From assembly GCF_001295925.1 (NCBI RefSeq), contig NZ_LJHQ01000008.1, positions 1 to 64,000 of the forward strand: a stretch of 64,000 nucleotides of DNA. Reading direction: 5' to 3'. A program made the position numbers and the translations under genes. Each line of letters begins with the position of its first letter. The stretch's first letter is position 1. Source of the DNA: Allobosea sp. AAP35. GTDB lineage: Bacteria; Pseudomonadota; Alphaproteobacteria; Rhizobiales; Beijerinckiaceae. The notes beneath the pieces were generated by a model. That model saw only the letters and a list, made by a program, of their open reading frames with translations. It had not been told where the DNA came from and searched no databases. Shown here one piece after another: positions 24,979 through 33,235 of the stretch.

Positions 24979-26550
24979 ATGACGCCGACCGACCTTCCAA
25001 CCAAGGCGACGCGCCGCGACTGGATCGGCCTTGCCGTACTCGCTTTGCCTTGCCTGTTCTACTCGATGGATCTCACGGTCCTGAATCTGGCCGTGCCGCA
25101 GCTAACGGCCGATCTCAAGCCCAGCGCGGCGCAGTTGCTGTGGATCGTCGATATCTACGGCTTCATGGTCGCCGGCTCGCTCATCACCATGGGCACGCTC
25201 GGCGACCGGATCGGCCGGCGCAAGCTCCTGCTGATCGGCGCGGCAGCCTTCGGCTGCGCCTCGATCCTGGCGGCGATGTCGACCAGCGCCGAGATGCTGA
25301 TCGCCACGCGCGCCTTGCTCGGCATCGCGGGGGCGACGCTGGCGCCCTCGACCCTGTCGTTGATCCACAACATCTTCCGCGATTCCCGCGAGCGTACCTT
25401 TGCTATCGGCGTCTGGATCTCGAGCTTCTCGGCCGGCGGCGCGATCGGGCCGCTGGTCGGCGGCCTGCTGCTCGAGCATTACTGGTGGGGTTCGGTCTTC
25501 CTGATCGGCGTGCCGGTGATGGTTCTGCTCCTGATCCTCGGACCGATCCTGCTGCCGGAGTTCAAGGACCCGCAGGCCGGGCGCATCGACCTGTTCAGCG
25601 CCGCCCTGTCGCTGGCGGCGGTGCTGGCGACGATCTACGGCATCAAGCACATGGCCGAGCATGGCCTGACCTGGCGCGCGCTCGCGCCGATCGCGATCGG
25701 TCTTGGTCTTGGCACCGTCTTCCTGCGCCGGCAGCGCCATCTGGCCGACCCGCTGATCGATCTGCGCCTGCTGCGCAATCCGGTCCTCAGCGCCGCGCTC
25801 GCGATCAATGTGCTGGGGTTTCTGTTCCTGTTCGGCAGCTTCCTGTTCATCGGACAGTATCTGCAGCTGGTGCGCGGATTTTCGCCGCTGGAGGCAGGCC
25901 TGTGGAGCCTGCCCTCGGCGCTCGCCTTCATCCTGGGCGCGCCGATCGTGCCGGTGCTGGCGCATCGCTTCCGGCCGGCGCTGATCATGGGCACCGGGCT
26001 GACGATGGCGGCCTGCGGCTTTGCGCTGTTGTCCCAGATCGAGATCGGCGGCAGCCTCGCGCAGGTCGTCGTCGCCTCGGTGATCTTCTCGCTGGGCTTC
26101 ACGCCCGTCGTCGCCCTGACGACGGAGCTGATCGTCGGCAGCGCGCCGCCCGAGCGCGCCGGCTCTGCGGCGGCGCTCTCGGAGACCAGTCTGGAATTCG
26201 GCGGAGCGGTCGGGATCGCCATCCTCGGCAGCATCATCACCGCCGTCTATCGCAGCGAGATCGTCGCCGGCATGCCGTCGGCCTTGCCTGGCGAGGCCGC
26301 GCGCGTCGCGGCGGCCACGCTCGGCGGCGCCGTCGCGGAAGCCGCGCAGTTGCCGGTCGATCTGGCCGCTAGCCTGCTTGCGGTGGCGCGGGCGGCTTTC
26401 GTCTCAGGGATGCAGCTTTCGGCCCTGGTCGCGACGCTCGGGCTGTTCACCACCGCGCTGGTCGCGCTGGTGCTGCTGCGTACCGTCCCGCCGGCGGCCT
26501 CGCGCCAGGCGGTGACAAAGCCGGTTTCGCCCGGCGCGGCGCTGTCCTAA
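24979..26550 (+). CDS. MFS drug exporter, DHA2 (14-TMS) family
   Basis: Proton-driven multidrug efflux permease. The 523-residue protein has about 14 predicted membrane segments. Motif D1-like FYSMDLTVLNLAVPQL is in segment 1, motif A GTLGDRIGRRKLLL follows segment 2, and the motif C region GGAIGPLVGGLLLE is in segment 5. These features place it with the SmvA/QacA branch of DHA2. ATG 24979 is used; the frame is open upstream but without membrane or family features. It stands 169 bases after sseA, without a local regulator, and ends 23 bases before the cupin gene, with which it may be co-transcribed. Substrate unknown. Confidence 0.92.
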   Translation: MTPTDLPTKATRRDWIGLAVLALPCLFYSMDLTVLNLAVPQLTADLKPSAAQLLWIVDIYGFMVAGSLITMGTLGDRIGRRKLLLIGAAAFGCASILAAMSTSAEMLIATRALLGIAGATLAPSTLSLIHNIFRDSRERTFAIGVWISSFSAGGAIGPLVGGLLLEHYWWGSVFLIGVPVMVLLLILGPILLPEFKDPQAGRIDLFSAALSLAAVLATIYGIKHMAEHGLTWRALAPIAIGLGLGTVFLRRQRHLADPLIDLRLLRNPVLSAALAINVLGFLFLFGSFLFIGQYLQLVRGFSPLEAGLWSLPSALAFILGAPIVPVLAHRFRPALIMGTGLTMAACGFALLSQIEIGGSLAQVVVASVIFSLGFTPVVALTTELIVGSAPPERAGSAAALSETSLEFGGAVGIAILGSIITAVYRSEIVAGMPSALPGEAARVAAATLGGAVAEAAQLPVDLAASLLAVARAAFVSGMQLSALVATLGLFTTALVALVLLRTVPPAASRQAVTKPVSPGAALS

Positions 26551-26573
26551 CCTGCGCGGACAGGAGCGCACGC

Positions 26574-27104
26574 ATGTCCGACCATGATAACGATCACACG
26601 CACGACCATTCCCACGATCACAGCCATGCCCCCGAGGGCGAACCGCGCTGGAAGCATGACGGCGTGCGGGTCGTCACCGGCGACAAGCTCGATTCCAACA
26701 CCGCCCAGACGCCCGGCATGTTCCGGCAGGCGGCGATCGACCATGCCCGCGTCGGGGCCCAGAAGATCTGGGCCGGCACGGTTTCGATCCAGCCCAATGC
26801 CAGGACCGGCGTGCACCACCATGGCGAGCTCGAGAGCGTGATCTATGTCGTGCGCGGCAAGGCCCGCATGCGCTGGGGCGAGCGGCTCGAATTCGTCGCC
26901 GAGGCCGGCCCGGGCGACTTCATCTATGTGCCGCCCTTCGTGCCGCATCAGGAGATCAATGCCGACCCCGACAACCCGCTCGAATGCGTCCTGGTCCGCT
27001 CCGACAACGAGGCGGTGGTCGTCAACATCACCGATGTCGACCCGGTCGAGGCGCCGGAATCGGTCTATTGGGTCGATCCGATCCACAAGCAGCCGCCGGG
27101 CTGA
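26574..27104 (+). CDS. Cupin-domain protein with His-rich N-terminus
   Basis: Single cupin barrel of 176 residues. The cupin metal motif appears as GVHHHGELESVIYVV and the second motif as GDFIYVPPFVPHQEIN, so a metal-binding fold is likely. The first 20 residues are an Asp/His-rich string with eight histidines that could bind nickel, zinc or copper. GGAG about ten bases upstream supports ATG 26574. It may be the last gene of a unit with the exporter. It could be an enzyme (dioxygenase or isomerase type) or a metal-binding accessory; the sequence does not decide. Confidence 0.85.
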   Translation: MSDHDNDHTHDHSHDHSHAPEGEPRWKHDGVRVVTGDKLDSNTAQTPGMFRQAAIDHARVGAQKIWAGTVSIQPNARTGVHHHGELESVIYVVRGKARMRWGERLEFVAEAGPGDFIYVPPFVPHQEINADPDNPLECVLVRSDNEAVVVNITDVDPVEAPESVYWVDPIHKQPPG

Positions 27105-27127
27105 GCCGGCCGGCCAGAGCGGGCCGG

Positions 27128-28252
27128 TCAGGGGAGATCGGCTCGGCCTTCGCTCTCGCCGGCCATGATGTGGATGCCTTCCGGCATCAGGGCAACTGTG
27201 ACGGCCGAGCCGGGTCCGAGCCCCGTCCGGCGGGCGTAATGAGCGGGCAAGGTCATCGACAGCAAGGGTGCATCGCGTCCGTCGAGACTGACGGTGACCG
27301 CCAGGCTCTCGCTGAGATGGACGAGGTCGCGGATCGTCCCCGAGAAGCGATTGGGCAAACGGTCGGCCTGGTCGAGATCGGTGCGGCTCAACAGGACCTG
27401 CGTGCCGGCGATGGCCCAGGCGATCTCCGACCCGACCGGATGAGATTCAGTGCGCGGCGTCTCAAGCCTGCGGCCGTTCCAGTCGAGCCAGCTGCGCGGA
27501 CCGTCATGGGCGACGATGCGGGCCGAAAAGATGTTCTTGAGGTCGACCAGCCGCGCCGCCTGCACCGATGCGGGTCTGGCCAGCACGTCGCGCGGCGTGC
27601 CGATCTGGAGGATCGATCCACGGTCGAGCAGGCACATCCGGCTGGCTACGCGCGCCGCCTCGTCGAAATCATGGGTGACGAAGAGGATCGGGATCGGAAA
27701 AGCGCGGCTCAGCTCGCGCAGTTCACCGTAAAGCCGCTGGCGCGTCACCCGGTCGACGGCGGAGAAGGGCTCGTCGAGCAGGAGCACATCGGGGTCGCGA
27801 GCCAGGGCGCGGGCGACGGCGACCCGCTGTTGCTGCCCCCCTGAGAGTTCGGCCGGTTTGCGGTTGTGGAGGTCGGTCAGGTTGACACGTTCGAGCAGCT
27901 CTCCGGCGCGGCGGCCGCGTTCCGGGCCGGGCAGATGGCCAAGCGCGGCGGCCACATTCGCCAGCGCGGTCATATGGGGAAACAGCGCGTAGTTCTGGAA
28001 GACCAGGCCGACACGGCGCCGATGGGGCGGCAGATCGATCCGGCGCGCGGTATCCAGCCAGGTCGCTCCGCCAACCGTCACCTGGCCGGCGGCCGGACGA
28101 TAAAGCCCGGCGATGCTGCGCAGGATCGTCGATTTGCCGCTGCCGGAGGGGCCCACCAGCGCCAGAACCTCTCCGGCCGCGCAGGACAGCGACAGATCCA
28201 GCGGGATCGGCCATCTCTGCTTCAGCGCGATCATCAGAGTGTCATCAGCCAT
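27128..28252 (-). CDS. modC: Molybdate ABC transporter ATP-binding protein ModC
   Basis: ATPase that drives molybdate import with ModB and ModA. The 374-residue protein has Walker A GPSGSGKST near residue 34, signature LSGGQQQRVAVARAL, Walker B LLLDEPFSAVD and the switch histidine in FVTHDFDEA. A C-terminal TOBE-like regulatory part (about 280-370) is the usual oxyanion-sensing extension. ATG 28252 overlaps the modB stop by eight bases (ATGGCTGA), supporting translational coupling; an in-frame ATG at 28267 is possible. It is the third gene of the minus-strand modABC operon. Confidence 0.93.
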   Translation of the reverse strand: MADDTLMIALKQRWPIPLDLSLSCAAGEVLALVGPSGSGKSTILRSIAGLYRPAAGQVTVGGATWLDTARRIDLPPHRRRVGLVFQNYALFPHMTALANVAAALGHLPGPERGRRAGELLERVNLTDLHNRKPAELSGGQQQRVAVARALARDPDVLLLDEPFSAVDRVTRQRLYGELRELSRAFPIPILFVTHDFDEAARVASRMCLLDRGSILQIGTPRDVLARPASVQAARLVDLKNIFSARIVAHDGPRSWLDWNGRRLETPRTESHPVGSEIAWAIAGTQVLLSRTDLDQADRLPNRFSGTIRDLVHLSESLAVTVSLDGRDAPLLSMTLPAHYARRTGLGPGSAVTVALMPEGIHIMAGESEGRADLP

Positions 28253-28913
28253 GCCGGCGGCCGACATGGCTCGAGAGGCGATAGATCAGCCCAAGCGTCA
28301 CCAGCGACATCGCCAGCAGCGCAGCCGCCATGATGCCCGCGCTTTGGGTGTCGAACGCCTGGACGCGGTCGTAAATCGCGATCGAGATGGTCTTGGTTTC
28401 TCCCGAGATCGACCCGCCGACCATCAGCACGACGCCGAATTCGCCCAGGGTGTGAGCGAAGGTCAGGACGAGCCCCATCAGGATACCCTGCCAGGCCAGC
28501 GGAATGTCGATCCGCAGCAGCACCTGCAAGGGCGACAGTCCCGAGACCGCCGCAGCCTCGCGAATCTCGGGCGCGATCGCCTCGAAAGCCCGCTGCATCG
28601 GCTGAATCGCGAAAGGCAGGTTCACGATCACGGAAGCCACCACCAGGCCTTCGAACGAGAAGACGAGGTTGTGGCCGAAGGCGGCTTTCCAGAATTGGCC
28701 AATCGGCGTCGCGCCGCCGACGCCGACGAGCAGGTAATATCCCACGACCGTCGGGGGCAGCACCAGCGGCAACGCCAAGGCCGCTTCCACCCAGCCCTTG
28801 CCGGCGAAGGCGGTATAAGCGAGCCAGCGTCCCGCCACGAGGCCGACCGGCAGCAGCAGGGCAACCGTGACGAGACCCAGCTTGATCGACAGAGACAGCG
28901 CAACCCAATCCAA
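28245..28913 (-). CDS. modB: Molybdate ABC transporter permease ModB (TTG start)
   Basis: Membrane channel for molybdate. The 222-residue protein has about five membrane segments and the binding-protein-dependent permease EAA loop (EIREAAAVSGLSPLQVLLRID region) that contacts ModC. No ATG or GTG is available near the expected N-terminus. The frame continues far upstream only by overlapping modA. TTG 28913 gives a protein starting MDWVALSLSIKLG, the usual length for ModB, with GGGGCGA eight bases before it and the modA stop 11 bases away. Low start efficiency may keep permease level below that of ModA. Confidence 0.88.
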   Translation of the reverse strand: MDWVALSLSIKLGLVTVALLLPVGLVAGRWLAYTAFAGKGWVEAALALPLVLPPTVVGYYLLVGVGGATPIGQFWKAAFGHNLVFSFEGLVVASVIVNLPFAIQPMQRAFEAIAPEIREAAAVSGLSPLQVLLRIDIPLAWQGILMGLVLTFAHTLGEFGVVLMVGGSISGETKTISIAIYDRVQAFDTQSAGIMAAALLAMSLVTLGLIYRLSSHVGRRHG

Positions 28914-28924
28914 CGCGGTCGCCC

Positions 28925-29716
28925 CTATTCGCCGGGCAGCAGAAAACCGTAGCGCTTCAGGACAGAGCGCGCCGGTGGTGACTGCACATAGTCGTAAAAC
29001 GCTCTCGCATCGGCGTCGGCATTCTTCATCCTCACCATCCGCTGCCGCAAGGGCTTGTGCAGATCCGCCGGGATCAGCGCATAGGACCCCAGCTTTTCGA
29101 TCTGCGGCGCCAAAGCGAGCGAGAGGGCGAAGATGCCGCCTTGCGTTGAACCCGAGGTCGCGAATTGCGCCGCCTGGCTGACATTCTCGCCCAGGACCAG
29201 CCTCGACCGAAGGCCATCCCAGAGGCCGACGGCGCGGAGTGTTTCCTCGGCCGCACGTCCGTAAGGCGCATGGTCTGGATTGGCGATCGCGAACTGGTTG
29301 ACACGGCCGTCGCTCACCGCAGCTTTGAGATCGGAAAGCTCCGCATCGGGCGTCCATCTGGCTCCAGCGGGGGCAAACAGCACGATGCGCCCGATCGCGT
29401 AGAGCTCGCCGCGGTCCAGGGTCAGACCCTTCTCCGCCAGTTCGAAAACGAAGCTTTCGTCAGCGGACATGAAGATCTGGAACGGTGCCCCCTGGATGAT
29501 CTGGGTCTTGAAATTGCCGGACGAACCATAGGTCGGCACGACGCCGCGCCCGGTGTCCTTCGCGAACGCCGCGATCACCTCATCGAGGGCGAACTTCAAA
29601 TCCGACGCGGCGGCAATCCGTGGGGCATTGGCCTGCGCGGTTGCGGGCGCGTTGGCCCCGCAGGCCATCAGCGCCGCGCAGACGGCGATGCGCAGGAGCA
29701 CGTGAAATGCGCGCAT
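28925..29716 (-). CDS. modA: Molybdate-binding periplasmic protein ModA
   Basis: Periplasmic receptor for molybdate or tungstate. Of 263 residues, a signal peptide with a cysteine-containing hydrophobic core (about 1-28, with ALMACGANA) could be processed as secreted or as a lipoprotein. The mature protein starts with IAAASDLKFALDEV and has GSSGNFKTQIIQGAPFQIFMSAD, the ligand-binding signature of the family. The C-terminal segment YDYVQSPPARSVLKRYGF is also typical. ATG 29716 is preferred over the GTG at 29731. It is the first gene of modABC; a ModE-box palindrome lies 28 bases upstream of the start. Confidence 0.94.
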   Translation of the reverse strand: MRAFHVLLRIAVCAALMACGANAPATAQANAPRIAAASDLKFALDEVIAAFAKDTGRGVVPTYGSSGNFKTQIIQGAPFQIFMSADESFVFELAEKGLTLDRGELYAIGRIVLFAPAGARWTPDAELSDLKAAVSDGRVNQFAIANPDHAPYGRAAEETLRAVGLWDGLRSRLVLGENVSQAAQFATSGSTQGGIFALSLALAPQIEKLGSYALIPADLHKPLRQRMVRMKNADADARAFYDYVQSPPARSVLKRYGFLLPGE

Positions 29717-29743
29717 ATGTCCTGACGGCACGGCCCCCTCCCA

Positions 29744-29770
29744 ATCGCTATATCCCGTAGACTATAACGA
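29744..29770. promoter_or_regulatory. ModE-box palindrome
   Basis: ATCGCTATAT (29,744-29,753) and TATAACGA (29,763-29,770) are inverted copies of the ModE half-site (consensus of the family: ATCGnTATATA, N6-7, TATATAACGAT), with one mismatch in the inner eight bases. The site lies between divergent modA and modE, as expected for molybdate-dependent repression of transport. Confidence 0.8.
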
Positions 29771-29885
29771 AATGGCCTGCGACGACCACAACAATCCTCA
29801 GCTCTGGAACGGCTGTGGGCGAACCCGATATCGGTGACCATGCGAGGTCTTGGGTATTCGCGCCGCGATGCTCTACCATCCCGAC

Positions 29886-30335
29886 ATGCCCGAGGATTCA
29901 GCCACGCCCCAAACGCAACCGACGCGCCCTGCCCTGAAGCTCGGTCTGCGGCTGGATTTCACACCGGGCGGGCGGCTTGGCCCAGGCAAGGCTGACCTAC
30001 TCGAGGCGATCGGCCGAACCGGCTCGATTTCCGCCGCGGGGCGGGCCATGACAATGTCCTATCGCCGCGCCTGGCTGCTGGTCGATGATCTCAACCGCAT
30101 GTTCAGGCAGCCCCTGGTCGAGGCCCAGCCCGGTGGCGCGAAGGGCGGCGGTGCGAGGCTGACGGCGCTCGGCCTGGAGGTGGTGGCGCATTACCGCGCC
30201 ATCGAGCAGGCGATCCTGGAGGCCGGGGCGGCGCCGATCGAGGCGCTGCGTGGCCTGATCGAGATGGCGCCGCGCTCCACCTCGGCGCAGGCGGCCGATG
30301 CTTCCGGCACGGTCAAAGACGAGGGTGACCCATGA
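29886..30335 (+). CDS. ModE-like molybdenum-responsive regulator (HTH only)
   Basis: Winged-helix protein of the ModE N-terminal type, 149 residues from ATG 29886. The conserved stretch RLGPGKADLLEAIGRTGSISAAGRAMTMSYRRAWLLVDDLN is clear, followed by GGAKGGGARLTALG. The C-terminal molbindin/TOBE domains of full ModE are missing and replaced by a short tail, so how molybdate is sensed is open. ATG 29868 and TTG 29850 in the same frame are alternative starts. It is divergent from modABC with a ModE box between, and its stop overlaps the cueR start by four bases (ATGA). Confidence 0.88.
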   Translation: MPEDSATPQTQPTRPALKLGLRLDFTPGGRLGPGKADLLEAIGRTGSISAAGRAMTMSYRRAWLLVDDLNRMFRQPLVEAQPGGAKGGGARLTALGLEVVAHYRAIEQAILEAGAAPIEALRGLIEMAPRSTSAQAADASGTVKDEGDP

Positions 30336-30739
30336 ACATCGGCGAAGCGGCGAAGCGCTCCGGCGTCAGCGCCAAGATGATCCGCTATTACGAGAGCATC
30401 GGCCTGATCGCGGCCCCGCAGCGGACGCAGGCGCAATACCGTGTCTATGCGGATGACGATCTCCACACGCTGCGCTTCATCCGACGCGCTCGAAATCTCG
30501 GCTTTTCGCTCGAGGAAAGCCGCGCGCTGCTGGCGCTCTGGCGCGACAAGAGCCGCGCCAGCGCCGATGTAAAGCAACTCGCCATGAGCCATGTCCGCGA
30601 TCTCGAGGCGAAAGCAGCCGAATTGCAGGGCATGGCCGACACGCTGCGCCATCTCGCGCAGCACTGCCATGGCGACGGCCGGCCCGACTGCCCAATCCTG
30701 AGCGACCTCGCCGCAGCGCCGCGCGAGGCCTGCTGCTGA
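30332..30739 (+). CDS. cueR: Cu(I)-responsive MerR regulator CueR
   Basis: Copper-sensing transcription activator. The 135-residue protein has an N-terminal MerR helix-turn-helix (MNIGEAAKRSGVSAKMIRYYESIGLI), a long dimerisation helix (about 75-110) and a metal loop HCHGDGRPDCPIL. Cys112 and Cys120 sit at exactly the positions used by characterised CueR proteins; a C-terminal Cys-Cys pair is also present. It overlaps the upstream modE-like gene by four bases, an unusual partner: cueR normally sits next to a copper ATPase or chaperone, neither of which is in the window. Confidence 0.93.
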   Translation: MNIGEAAKRSGVSAKMIRYYESIGLIAAPQRTQAQYRVYADDDLHTLRFIRRARNLGFSLEESRALLALWRDKSRASADVKQLAMSHVRDLEAKAAELQGMADTLRHLAQHCHGDGRPDCPILSDLAAAPREACC

Positions 30740-30856
30740 GCAAGCATCGACGCCAGCGCATGAAACGACTGAAAAAACGGCCCGGCCATGCGTCTGACGG
30801 CTGGACGGAAGCCGGCGCGATTGTTCATATGCCGGCCTGACCAAGGCAGGACCCTC

Positions 30857-32278
30857 ATGGACAACCGAAACGATCTCTGGCGCCACGTCGATGCGAACAA
30901 GGAGCGCCTGATCGCGCTGAGCGAACGGGTCTGGGGCATGCCCGAGGTCTGCTACACCGAGATTCGCTCCTGCGCGGAGCATGAGGCCGAACTCGCCCAT
31001 CAGGGCTTCCGCGTCACCAAGGGCATCGCCGACATCCCGACCTCAGTGATCGGCGAAGCCGGCGAAGGTGGACCCGTCATCGCCTTCATGGGCGAATACG
31101 ACGCCCTGCCCGGCCTGTCGCAGGAGGCCGGAATCGCCAGCCACTCTCCGGTCGAGACCGGTGGCCACGGCCATGGCTGCGGCCACAACCTGCTGGGCTC
31201 GGCCGCGCTGCTGGCGGCGGTCGCGATGAAGAACTGGCTCGCCGAGAACAAGCTGCCCGGCCGCGTGCGCTATTATGGCTGCCCGGCGGAGGAAGGCGGC
31301 GCGGCGAAGGCCTTCATGGTCCGGGCCGGCGCGTTCGACGACGCCGATGTCGCGATCTCCTGGCATCCGTCGAGCTGGTGGGAAGTGGCCCCTCCGCTGG
31401 CGCTCGCCAACACCCGCGCCGACTTCGTTTTCACCGGCCGCACCGCCCATGCCGCAGCCGCACCCCATCTCGGCCGCAGCGCGCTCGACGCCGTCGAATT
31501 GATGAATGTCGGCGTCAACTACATGCGCGAGCACATGCCCAGCGACGCCCGCGTGCATTACGCCGTGCTCGACACCGGCGGCATTGCGCCCAATGTCGTC
31601 CAGGCCCACGCGCGCGTCCGGTACTCCATTCGGGCCCGCGATCTCCGGGGCATGCTCGAACTCGTCCAGCGCGTGAAGAAGATCGCCGAAGGCGCCGCGC
31701 TGATGACAGAAACCAAAATGGAGATGCGCATCGTCAGCGCCGTCTCCGACCTGCTCGGCAACACCCCGCTCGAACAGGCGATGCATGGCGTCATGGAAGA
31801 ACTCGGCCCGCCGCATTTCGACGACGCCGACCGCGCCTTCGCTGAAAACATCCGCAAGACGCTGCAGCCGCAGGAGATCGCCTCGATCTGGCGCACGATC
31901 GGCATGGAGGATTCAGGCGCGCCGCTGGCCGATTTCCTTGTGCCAATGGACGCCAAGCGGAATCCTGCGATCGGCTCGACCGATATCGGCGATGTCAGCT
32001 GGGCCGTTCCGACCGTGCAGGCCCATGCGCCGACGGTCGCGATCGGCACGCCCTTCCACACCTGGCAGGTCGTCGCCCAGGGCAAGAGCCCGGCTGCCCA
32101 CAAGGCGATGGTCCATGTCGCCAAGGCGATGGCGGCAACCGGCGCCGCCGTCCTGCTCGATCCCGCGCTGATGGCCGCCGCCAAGGCCGACCACAAGAAG
32201 CGCCTCGGCACGGAGGGCTACACCTCGCCCTTGCCGCCCGAGGTCAAGCCGCCGCTGACCATGTCTCTGGGCGGGTGA
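30857..32278 (+). CDS. M20-family amidohydrolase, AbgB-like
   Basis: Zinc-dependent amide hydrolase of the M20/AbgB group (p-aminobenzoyl-glutamate hydrolase subunit B type). The 473-residue protein has metal-binding stretches FMGEYDALPG, GGHGHGCGHNLLG and PAEEGGAAKAF, and a dimerisation domain (about 195-310). AGGCAGGA just upstream supports ATG 30857; the frame is open earlier without family features. It stands between cueR and the catabolic cluster, convergent with the latter. It could deacylate an amino-acid conjugate, possibly linked to the cluster, but no AbgA partner is present and the substrate is unknown. Confidence 0.88.
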   Translation: MDNRNDLWRHVDANKERLIALSERVWGMPEVCYTEIRSCAEHEAELAHQGFRVTKGIADIPTSVIGEAGEGGPVIAFMGEYDALPGLSQEAGIASHSPVETGGHGHGCGHNLLGSAALLAAVAMKNWLAENKLPGRVRYYGCPAEEGGAAKAFMVRAGAFDDADVAISWHPSSWWEVAPPLALANTRADFVFTGRTAHAAAAPHLGRSALDAVELMNVGVNYMREHMPSDARVHYAVLDTGGIAPNVVQAHARVRYSIRARDLRGMLELVQRVKKIAEGAALMTETKMEMRIVSAVSDLLGNTPLEQAMHGVMEELGPPHFDDADRAFAENIRKTLQPQEIASIWRTIGMEDSGAPLADFLVPMDAKRNPAIGSTDIGDVSWAVPTVQAHAPTVAIGTPFHTWQVVAQGKSPAAHKAMVHVAKAMAATGAAVLLDPALMAAAKADHKKRLGTEGYTSPLPPEVKPPLTMSLGG

Positions 32279-32303
32279 CGAAACCACCCTCGCCAAGGAG
32301 GCT

Positions 32304-32411
32304 CCGTCATCCTGGACCAGCCGCGTAGCGGCGCAGGCCGGGATCCATCGTAAGGCACCGCCGTTGCCCTACGATGGATCCCGGACGGCCTTCGGCCGCC
32401 CAGGATGACGG
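32304..32411. repeat. Intergenic palindromic repeat A
   Basis: Outer arms CCGTCATCCTGG and CCAGGATGACGG are perfect inverted copies. An inner pair (32,338-32,357 against 32,365-32,384) matches in 19 of 20 positions. It lies between two convergent genes. Copies B, C and D in this window share the outer GTCATT/C signature. Confidence 0.85.
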
Positions 32412-32433
32412 GGAGGTTGTGGCGAAGGGCCGT

Positions 32434-33018
32434 TTACCGCAGCCCGTCCTCGCCCTTGATCTGGTCCTTGGTCAGCCCGCCGATGCGCGGCAAGGGCCGG
32501 CCGGAATCGGTGACCGCGATCGCGACCAGGATTTCGCCGGCGCGCGGCGCGTCCGTCACCCGGACCTCGACCGCGTCGAAATGCGAGCGGACATAAGCCG
32601 CATCCTTGTGGCCGAGCGGCACGTCGATCGGCGTGCCAAGCCCGCCGCGCTTCTTGGCGGAAGGGATCAGCGCCGGGCCCTTGCCGAGCGCGGCGCGCAC
32701 CGGCGTGCCCATCTTCGGATGCAGGATCGCGGCGGCGTGCTCAAGCTCGCCGCCCTCGCCGACGATCGCCGCCTTGCCGAAGCTCTCGGCCTGGCCGGGC
32801 TCGATGCCCAGCGCCGCCAGGCAGCGCTTGGTCAGGAGATCGCCGAGCTCGACGCCGATCTCGGTCAGCTCCGACAGATCCTCCTGATAGCGCCCAACGA
32901 ACGGGTTGGCGATCACGGCGACAGAGACGGCGCGGCGCGTCGGCGGCGCGATGGATTTGCCGGATTCGATCAAGGTTTCGTCGACCTGGGTGAGAATCTT
33001 GCGGATGTTGGCGGTCAC
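32434..33018 (-). CDS. Amino-acid-synthesis-family protein (DUF1185), copy 1
   Basis: Member of the AA_synth (PF06684-type) family, 194 residues, function not established biochemically. Recognisable pieces are AVIANPFVGRYQEDLSEL near residue 34, KAAIVGEGGELEHAAAILHP in the middle and DAPRAGEILVAIAVTDSGRP in the last third. GTG 33018 is preceded by GGAG at nine bases. It is the last gene of the minus-strand unit ena - copy 2 - copy 1 and is separated from copy 2 by a palindromic repeat. The context suggests a role in handling an intermediate of the N-heterocycle pathway. Confidence 0.85.
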   Translation of the reverse strand: MTANIRKILTQVDETLIESGKSIAPPTRRAVSVAVIANPFVGRYQEDLSELTEIGVELGDLLTKRCLAALGIEPGQAESFGKAAIVGEGGELEHAAAILHPKMGTPVRAALGKGPALIPSAKKRGGLGTPIDVPLGHKDAAYVRSHFDAVEVRVTDAPRAGEILVAIAVTDSGRPLPRIGGLTKDQIKGEDGLR

Positions 33019-33050
33019 TGTGAGGCTCCGGCGTCAGTCAGACGAGCGCT

Positions 33051-33202
33051 GGGAACCCCTCTCCTGTAAGGAGAGGGGCAGGGGTGAGGTGAAGGCCGCA
33101 GAACCAGTTGAGCGCCAATTTGAACGGTGCAGCGGTAAGGTCACGGCCATGGCAGAAACGGCCTTCCCCTCACCCAGCCCTCTCCCTCTGGAAGAGGGTT
33201 CC
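33051..33202. repeat. REP-like inverted repeat between the two DUF1185 genes
   Basis: The left part (33,051-33,097) with ACCCCTCTCC and GGAGAGGGG, then GGGGTGAGG, is mirrored by the right part (33,161-33,202) with CCCCTCACC, CCCTCTCCC and GAAGAGGG. Terminal GGAACCC and GGGTTCC are exact inverse copies. Elements of this composition are frequent between genes in Hyphomicrobiales. Confidence 0.8.
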
Positions 33203-33235
33203 TTGCGCTTGGTCCTAAGAGGGTAATCGCGGTCA

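Noticed and set aside
23535..25004. Open frame of 489 codons antisense to alaX and sseA
   Set aside because: Spans two well-supported genes and an intergenic gap; composition typical of a shadow frame.
30788..30856. N-terminal extension of the M20 hydrolase
   Set aside because: The extra residues have no family counterpart, and a better ribosome binding site precedes ATG 30857.
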